NCBI GenBank assembly: GCA_963782965.1
Contig: CAWALV010000002.1
Location: forward strand, 1,270,894-1,334,893
Direction of reading: 5' to 3'
DNA length: 64,000 nucleotides
Origin: CAWALV01 sp963782965
GTDB lineage: Bacteria > Actinomycetota > Actinomycetes > Acidothermales > Acidothermaceae
In this document: positions 59,661 through 64,000 of the stretch, in pieces
How positions within the stretch are numbered: position 1 is the stretch's first letter
Layout: every line of letters begins with the position of its first letter
The notes under the pieces: model-generated
What the model was told of the DNA's origin: nothing
Databases searched by the model: none
The model's input: the letters and a program-made list of their open reading frames with translations, nothing else
Position numbers and translations under genes: made by a program

Positions 59661-61172
59661 GTGACCGGGTTCGTCGATCGCCACTGGTTCGACCTGGCGC
59701 TCGGGCAGCCACGGCCGCCGACCCCACCTGACGGCGTCGGGCTCGGCGTGATCACGGTGCGGCTGGAAGGCATTGCGCGTCTCGAACGAGACGACGATGC
59801 TGTCGGCCGCGACGGGTGGTTGCTGATCGCGGCCGAGATAATCCAGAGGTTCACCCGCAGCGGCGACCTCGCCGCTCGACTCGGGCCCTACCAGTTCGCG
59901 CTCCTGGCGAGCCGATCGCCGGCCGGCTTCGCCGAGACCGCCGCCGCGCTGCATGCCCGGCTGCATGTTGCGGGCATCTCGGCCCGCGTGGGATGGGCTA
60001 TCGCCAACCAACTCGCAGGATCGGCCACAGCATTGAAGCCGGGCGGCCCTCCCCTCTCGGCCGATAACCCACCGCTCCCGGCCGAAGCGGCAGCATCGCG
60101 CGGGATGGCCGCCGTGCGCGAGGCGGCCGCGGCGAGTGCGCTGCGCGGTGAAGCCACCGGCATCTTGATGCAGTGGCATCGCTGCGGATCAGATCAGGCG
60201 GAATGCGAGCTCGCCCATCAGGCGCACGAATTGGGGCTTTCGGTCACCGCAACGGCGCGCCTACTTCTCGGGGTCTCCTCCGGGAGCTCCGTACGCGTCC
60301 CGGTGGCCAGGGGCGTCGACCTGGCCCGGGCGATCCGCCTCGCCAAGCACACCGCACCGCATCAGCCCACATGGACCATCGAACCACCCAACGCCGCTAG
60401 CACGCGGATGGCGCTGCCGCGTCGACACGCGTCGGAGCCGGCCTTCGACCTTGGTATCGCGGGCCGGTACCAGGCAGCGGCCGGACGCCCGGGCTCGGGC
60501 GGGGACTGGTTCGACGGGTTCGTTCTTCCCGACGGCGCTGTCGGCCTCGCGATCGGCGACGTCGCCGGCCACGACACCCTTGCCGTGACGGTGATGATGC
60601 AACTGCGCAGCTTGCTGCGGGCGACCGCAGCGCATTCGGAGATTGCCCCGAGTCAGGTGCTGCGCGGGCTCGATCGGGGGCTCGTCGAACTGGGTTGCGA
60701 CCGGCTCGCGACCGTTCTCTTCGGCTGGATACGCATCGACGCCGGCGGTCACCCGGTGCTGTCGTGGTCCAATGCTGGCCATCCGGCACCTGCCCTGGTC
60801 ACCGTGGACGGCGCCGCCCGGCTGCTGGCCGGCACCGACGACTTGCTGCTCGGCCTGGGCACGGATCACGGGCGCAGCGACCTGACGTTGGCACTACCGG
60901 CCGAAGCGACGTTGTTGCTGTACAGCGACGGGCTCGTCGAGACTCGCACTGCCGACCTCGACGCCGGGCTCGCCAGGCTGTGTGCTGCTCTCCGACCACT
61001 CGCCACGCAGCCGTTGAGCGAACTGCGCGACTCGCTTCTTCCGGCGATGGTCGCACCGCATGCCCGTGACGACGTCACGATCCTTGCGGTCCGCGTCCAA
61101 GGCGCTCCGAGCATCCCCGAGCAGCGGGGGAGCGGCGCGCGTACCGCTGGTTCGCGTCGCACGGCGTATTGA
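59661..61172 (+). CDS. GGDEF-like / ANTAR-like / PP2C (SpoIIE) phosphatase
   Basis: A 503-residue signalling protein. Residues about 1-115 look like a degenerate GGDEF half (IARLERDDDAVGRDGWLLIAAEII, LAARLGPYQFALLA) without the GGDEF loop. About 155-205 resemble ANTAR (SALRGEATGILMQWHRCG, ELAHQAHELGLSVTATARLL). About 260-485 are a SpoIIE-type PP2C with GSGGDWFDGF, IGDVAGHD, SNAGHPAPALV, YSDGLVE and ARDDVTILAV, metal Asp residues present. It likely dephosphorylates an anti-anti-sigma-type protein. GTG 59661 is the first start in the frame. Confidence 0.8.
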   Translation: MTGFVDRHWFDLALGQPRPPTPPDGVGLGVITVRLEGIARLERDDDAVGRDGWLLIAAEIIQRFTRSGDLAARLGPYQFALLASRSPAGFAETAAALHARLHVAGISARVGWAIANQLAGSATALKPGGPPLSADNPPLPAEAAASRGMAAVREAAAASALRGEATGILMQWHRCGSDQAECELAHQAHELGLSVTATARLLLGVSSGSSVRVPVARGVDLARAIRLAKHTAPHQPTWTIEPPNAASTRMALPRRHASEPAFDLGIAGRYQAAAGRPGSGGDWFDGFVLPDGAVGLAIGDVAGHDTLAVTVMMQLRSLLRATAAHSEIAPSQVLRGLDRGLVELGCDRLATVLFGWIRIDAGGHPVLSWSNAGHPAPALVTVDGAARLLAGTDDLLLGLGTDHGRSDLTLALPAEATLLLYSDGLVETRTADLDAGLARLCAALRPLATQPLSELRDSLLPAMVAPHARDDVTILAVRVQGAPSIPEQRGSGARTAGSRRTAY

Positions 61173-61290
61173 CGTAGCCGAGCGATGACGTAGCCGAGCG
61201 CCCCACAAGGGAGGAGTCGGCAGCCTGCCGCTGGTCGACACGTGGGTGCCGCGGTATGGACATTCCGCGGCGTACCAGCGACCGTTAACT

Positions 61291-61518
61291 ATGGCCGATG
61301 ACGAGGTTTACCTGCGCATCAAGGAGCTTGTCGAGGAAGAGCACGCGCTGAACCGATCGACGGGTGCGGACCATGCCGATCGACGCCGCAGCGTTGAGGA
61401 GCAACTGGACCAGTGTTGGGACCTGCTGCGCCAGCGCCAGGCGCATCGGATGGTTGGCGAGGACCCAGACGCCAGTCGCGTGCGACCGGTCGGTGAGGTT
61501 GAGGGCTACCTGCAGTAG
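61291..61518 (+). CDS. DUF2630 family protein
   Basis: A 75-residue mostly helical protein, IKELVEEEHALNR and EEQLDQCWDLLRQRQAHR, matching DUF2630, which is widespread in actinobacteria and of unknown function. ATG 61291 gives the family length. It stands alone after the phosphatase gene. Confidence 0.85.
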   Translation: MADDEVYLRIKELVEEEHALNRSTGADHADRRRSVEEQLDQCWDLLRQRQAHRMVGEDPDASRVRPVGEVEGYLQ

Positions 61519-61548
61519 CTCGAACCAAGGGCCAGCTAGCTCAGCGAT

Positions 61549-61896
61549 TCATCGGCTGCCGAGCCCGTTCGAGTCTGACGCCTCGTCCTTGTGAGCGCCG
61601 TGGTTGCGCCCGGGCTGAGTCGTACCGTCCGCATGATGGTGAGCGCCGGCGAGTTTTGGCCGTCGGCGGACTCGTCGCTGCGCAAGTTCGCCGGCCGCTG
61701 CGAATTCGATCGCGAGGGAACGAGTGACGGCGTCCAGGCCGCCCTTGGTCAGCGCGGCGAGGCCCGAAGGTGCGGAGGAGCGAGCATGGTCAACGATGCT
61801 CGCCGACACGTTGACGATGTGACCGCTGGCCTGCGAGAGCAGCTGAGGCAGGACGCGTTGGGTCATGTAGAAGAAGCCGGTCAGGGTCATGCGCAC
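61549..61896 (-). pseudogene. decayed short-chain dehydrogenase fragment
   Basis: The middle of an SDR is readable: MTLTGFFYMTQRVLPQLL, SGHIVNVSASIVDHA, LTKGGLDAVTRSLAIEFA. The N-terminal nucleotide-binding part is missing, the catalytic Tyr of YxxxK is gone (SGLAALTK), and after FAAAGE the frame runs into unrelated Arg/His-rich sequence. This is a truncated and frameshifted remnant. Confidence 0.7.
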
Positions 61897-62006
61897 AGCG
61901 TCCCCGTCACGATGCTTCGATCGCGCCGGTGGTTCCCCCTGGCGTCGGCGCCGAACGTCGTTGACGGTGTCGGTGCCGACGGGCGGTGCTGGATACCGTC
62001 AGGTCT

Positions 62007-62246
62007 TCATCGGTTGGCGGCGAGGGTATCCGTTCGCCGGGCCGCGGAGTACGTGCCCGCACGTGGGTCGCTCGCGGCTTCCAGGCCTACCAGCTTCAGC
62101 AGCCCTTCGACTCGCCGCGGCGATACGTCGGCGGCGTGGGTGAGTACCAGCAGGTGGTCTCGTCCGCTGCGACCGGGAGGAGCCTCCCCGCCGTCGAGCA
62201 ATGCGCCGACCCGCGGATCGGCGCCATCGGCGGGGGAGGCGACGGT
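62007..62246 (-). pseudogene. decayed ABC-exporter ATPase fragment
   Basis: The minus-strand frame reads DPRVGALLDGGEAPPGRSGR, HLLVLTHAADVSPRRVEGLL, KLVGLEAASDPRAGTYSAAR, then stops. This parallels DrrA-like ATPases between Walker A and the signature (compare VGAIVDEPRFHSHLAGRQN in the intact gene at 45163). Walker A, Walker B and an intact signature are missing; an in-frame TAG lies just upstream. Confidence 0.65.
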
Positions 62247-62301
62247 CTAGGTCGTGCCCCGGCGCGTCCAAGATCGCCGAGACATCGATCTGACCCACTT
62301 G

Positions 62302-62321
62302 ACCTGGAGCGCACTCTAGGT
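62302..62321 (+). promoter_or_regulatory. MerR-type operator/promoter
   Basis: ACCTGGAG-CGCA-CTCTAGGT, arms matching at 7 of 8 positions, overlapping a TTGACC -35 (62299-62304). This is the usual MerR-family dyad within a promoter, here 15 bases before the merR start. Confidence 0.75.
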
Positions 62322-62336
62322 TGCAGTGTTGGGGCC

Positions 62337-62732
62337 ATGACCCGGACCATCACCTACTCGGTGGGCGAAGCGGCCCAACGCAGCGGCTTCAGCATCGACA
62401 CGCTGCGCTACTACGAACGGCTGGGCCTGCTCGAGCCGGTCGAACGGACCTCCGGCCAGCAACGCCGGTACCGCGCGGCGGACCTCGACTGGCTCGGCTT
62501 CGTCTCGTGTCTGCGCGGCACCGGCATGCCGGTGCGGCAGATGCGTGAGGTCGCCGAGCTCGTGCGCGAGGGCGACCACACCATCCCGCAACGCATCGCG
62601 TTGCTGGAGGCGCACGCCGAACGGGTGCGGACACGGATTCGCGAACTCGCCGAGCAGCTCGACGCGGTCGACCACAAGGTCGCCTACTACCGCGGCGCGC
62701 TCGCCGACGACACGAACGGAAAGGACAACTGA
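62337..62732 (+). CDS. MerR-family transcriptional regulator
   Basis: A 131-residue regulator: N-terminal winged HTH (SVGEAAQRSGFSIDTLRYYE; GQQRRYRAADLDWL), then a long dimer coiled coil. No effector-binding Cys cluster, so it belongs to the small MerR group beside oxidoreductases. ATG 62337. Two bases separate it from the aldo/keto reductase, its probable target. Confidence 0.9.
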   Translation: MTRTITYSVGEAAQRSGFSIDTLRYYERLGLLEPVERTSGQQRRYRAADLDWLGFVSCLRGTGMPVRQMREVAELVREGDHTIPQRIALLEAHAERVRTRIRELAEQLDAVDHKVAYYRGALADDTNGKDN

Positions 62733-62734
62733 CC

Positions 62735-63745
62735 ATGGAGTTTCGCTACCTTGGCCGCAGCGGTATGCGGGTGAGCGAGCTGTGCTTGGGCGCGATGAGC
62801 TTCGGCCGTGAGGCCGACGAGCAAACGAGCCACGCCATGCTCGACCGTTTCGTCGAGATCGGTGGCAACTTCATCGACACCGCGAACGTGTACAGCACCG
62901 GTCTCTCGGAGGAGATCCTCGGTCGCTGGCTTGCGAAGCACACCCGCGACGACTTCGTCGTAGCGACGAAGGTTCGCTGGGGAATGGGCTCCGGGCCGAA
63001 CGACGCCGGCCTTTCGCGCAAGCACATCATGCGTTCCGTGCACGACTCGCTGCGCCGGCTCGGCACCGACTACATCGACCTCTACCAGACGCACGCCTGG
63101 GATCCCGGCACGCCGATCGAGGAAACCCTTGCCACGCTTGATGACTTGGTGCGCGTGGGCAAGGTTCGCTACATCGGCGCGAGCAACGTGCTCGGCTGGC
63201 AACTGCAGAAGGCCTTGGACGTCGCCGGTAGCGCCGGCCTCGAGCGCTATGTAAGCCTGCAGCCGCTTTACAACCTGCTCGACCGCACGATCGAATGGGA
63301 GCAGTTGCCCGTTTGCTCGGCCGAGGGTGTCGGCGTCATTCCGTGGAGCCCATTGCGCGGCGGCTGGCTGTCGGGCAAGTACCGGCGTGGCATGACCCGG
63401 CCTCCGCAGGGCACACGCATCGAGATGGCGGAGTCGCAGGGTTGGTCGGAGACGTTCGCCAACTACGCCAACGAGCGCACGTGGTCGGTGATCGATGAGC
63501 TGCTCGCGGTGGCTGACGAGACCGGCCACACGCCGGCCCAGGTGGCCCTTCGGTGGGTGGTTCAGCAGCCCGGCGTCACTGCCCCGATCATCGGTGCCCG
63601 CGACATGGCGCAACTCGGGGACAACCTCGGCGCCAGCGGGTGGGCTCTCGACGCCGACGCGATGGAGCGCCTGACCAAGGTCGGCGCCGAACCGTATCCG
63701 TACCCCTATCCGACGGTGGCCGACCCCTCTCGCCTGCGCGGCTGA
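62735..63745 (+). CDS. aldo/keto reductase
   Basis: A 336-residue NADPH-dependent oxidoreductase. The catalytic tetrad is D48, Y53, K79 and H120 (FIDTANVY, ATKVR, YQTHAWD). MEFRYLGRSGMRVSELCLGAMSFG is the typical start, and APIIGARDMAQLGDNLGA binds the cofactor. Probably reduces reactive aldehydes or ketones and is controlled by the adjacent MerR protein. Confidence 0.92.
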   Translation: MEFRYLGRSGMRVSELCLGAMSFGREADEQTSHAMLDRFVEIGGNFIDTANVYSTGLSEEILGRWLAKHTRDDFVVATKVRWGMGSGPNDAGLSRKHIMRSVHDSLRRLGTDYIDLYQTHAWDPGTPIEETLATLDDLVRVGKVRYIGASNVLGWQLQKALDVAGSAGLERYVSLQPLYNLLDRTIEWEQLPVCSAEGVGVIPWSPLRGGWLSGKYRRGMTRPPQGTRIEMAESQGWSETFANYANERTWSVIDELLAVADETGHTPAQVALRWVVQQPGVTAPIIGARDMAQLGDNLGASGWALDADAMERLTKVGAEPYPYPYPTVADPSRLRG

Positions 63746-64000
63746 CTCAGGTGAGCGACACCCGCTCGCGACTCGCGCGCGGCGGTGGTTAGGTGTTTCG
63801 GGCGGGTTGGTAGGTCAGCTGCGCGAGGCTGTCGCCGACGGTGCGAATGGCGGCCATGCGTAGCGGCGTTTGGTCGTTGTTGCGCGGTGCGGAGCGCCGA
63901 GTTCTCTCGTGCGACTTCGCGGCTATCCGGCTTGGTGGCCAGGTCGGTGCCCACGACTCGGGCGAAAAACCCTCGGAGGACTGGACGGTGCCCCCGGCAG
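63746..64000. other. end of window, no gene recognised
   Basis: Short frames on the minus strand run out of the window, one ending MAAIRTVGDSLAQLTYQP, but none shows a family motif. A gene that starts beyond the window and ends near 63792 on the minus strand is possible. Confidence 0.4.

Noticed and set aside
63706..63954. 82-codon minus-strand frame at the window end
   Set aside because: Arg/His/Gln-rich, overlaps the end of the aldo/keto reductase gene, no motif.
1..64000. tRNA or rRNA genes
   Set aside because: No stretch showed the GGTTCGAATCC-type T-loop with a matching acceptor stem, and no rRNA-like sequence was seen; a covariance search would be decisive.

Overview
The window is GC-rich bacterial chromosome with dense genes, many GTG starts and many 1- or 4-base stop/start overlaps (TGATG, GTGA, ATGA). 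The families present are RamB/ScfR-type regulator, SatP plus cation/acetate symporters, GAF-ANTAR regulators, DUF1003/DUF1206/DUF2630/DUF6328 proteins, CsoR and an IdeR/DtxR-type iron box. Together they point to a free-living aerobic actinobacterium; the genus cannot be fixed from the sequence. No rRNA, tRNA, CRISPR array, phage or intact insertion sequence was seen.

Layout. 1-8.5 kb: end of an MFS exporter, beta-carbonic anhydrase, DUF1003 protein, an MGDG-synthase-like glycosyltransferase coupled to an NAD epimerase, a divergent pair of DMT-type membrane proteins, and a KDPG aldolase/KDG kinase pair. 8.5-21.7 kb is a C2/short-chain-acid block: RamB-like regulator divergent from isocitrate lyase and malate synthase, a phenylacetate-CoA-ligase-like enzyme, 3-hydroxyacyl-CoA dehydrogenase, a SatP-type acetate transporter, and a LytS/LytTR two-component system coupled to an ActP-type symporter. 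21.7-27.9 kb holds an unusual prephenate dehydrogenase/dehydratase fusion, an FMN-type oxidase, an NRAMP-like transporter behind an iron box, and a soluble chemoreceptor-like protein with a carbohydrate-binding-like tail.

28-32.2 kb is a complete Mrp-type Na+/H+ antiporter operon on the minus strand (E-F-G-MbhD-B-C-D). 32.2-36.5 kb is metal homeostasis: CsoR-CopZ-CopA under a clear CsoR operator, followed by an ArsR/CzrA-type sensor and a CDF zinc exporter. 36.5-42.8 kb has an MFS protein, a cupin, a GlsB-type membrane protein and a three-gene GT4 / (alpha/alpha)6-like / GH130 set. 42.9-53.5 kb has an AlkZ/AlkX-like protein, an ABC exporter, a fructosamine-kinase/EAL operon, a second SSS symporter with DUF3311 partner, an ECF sigma factor, a lactonase-fold protein and a DAG kinase.

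53.7-64 kb has DUF1206, two coupled PAP2 phosphatases, a fatty acid desaturase with a Cys/His tail, and a signalling island of a small Cys-rich protein, two GAF-ANTAR proteins and a GGDEF-like/ANTAR/PP2C protein. It ends with DUF2630, two decayed genes, and a MerR regulator with its aldo/keto reductase. The most distinctive items are the chemoreceptor with carbohydrate-binding-like tail, the prephenate fusion, the ANTAR island, the GH130 set, and the iron box overlapping a stop codon before an NRAMP protein with altered metal-site motifs.
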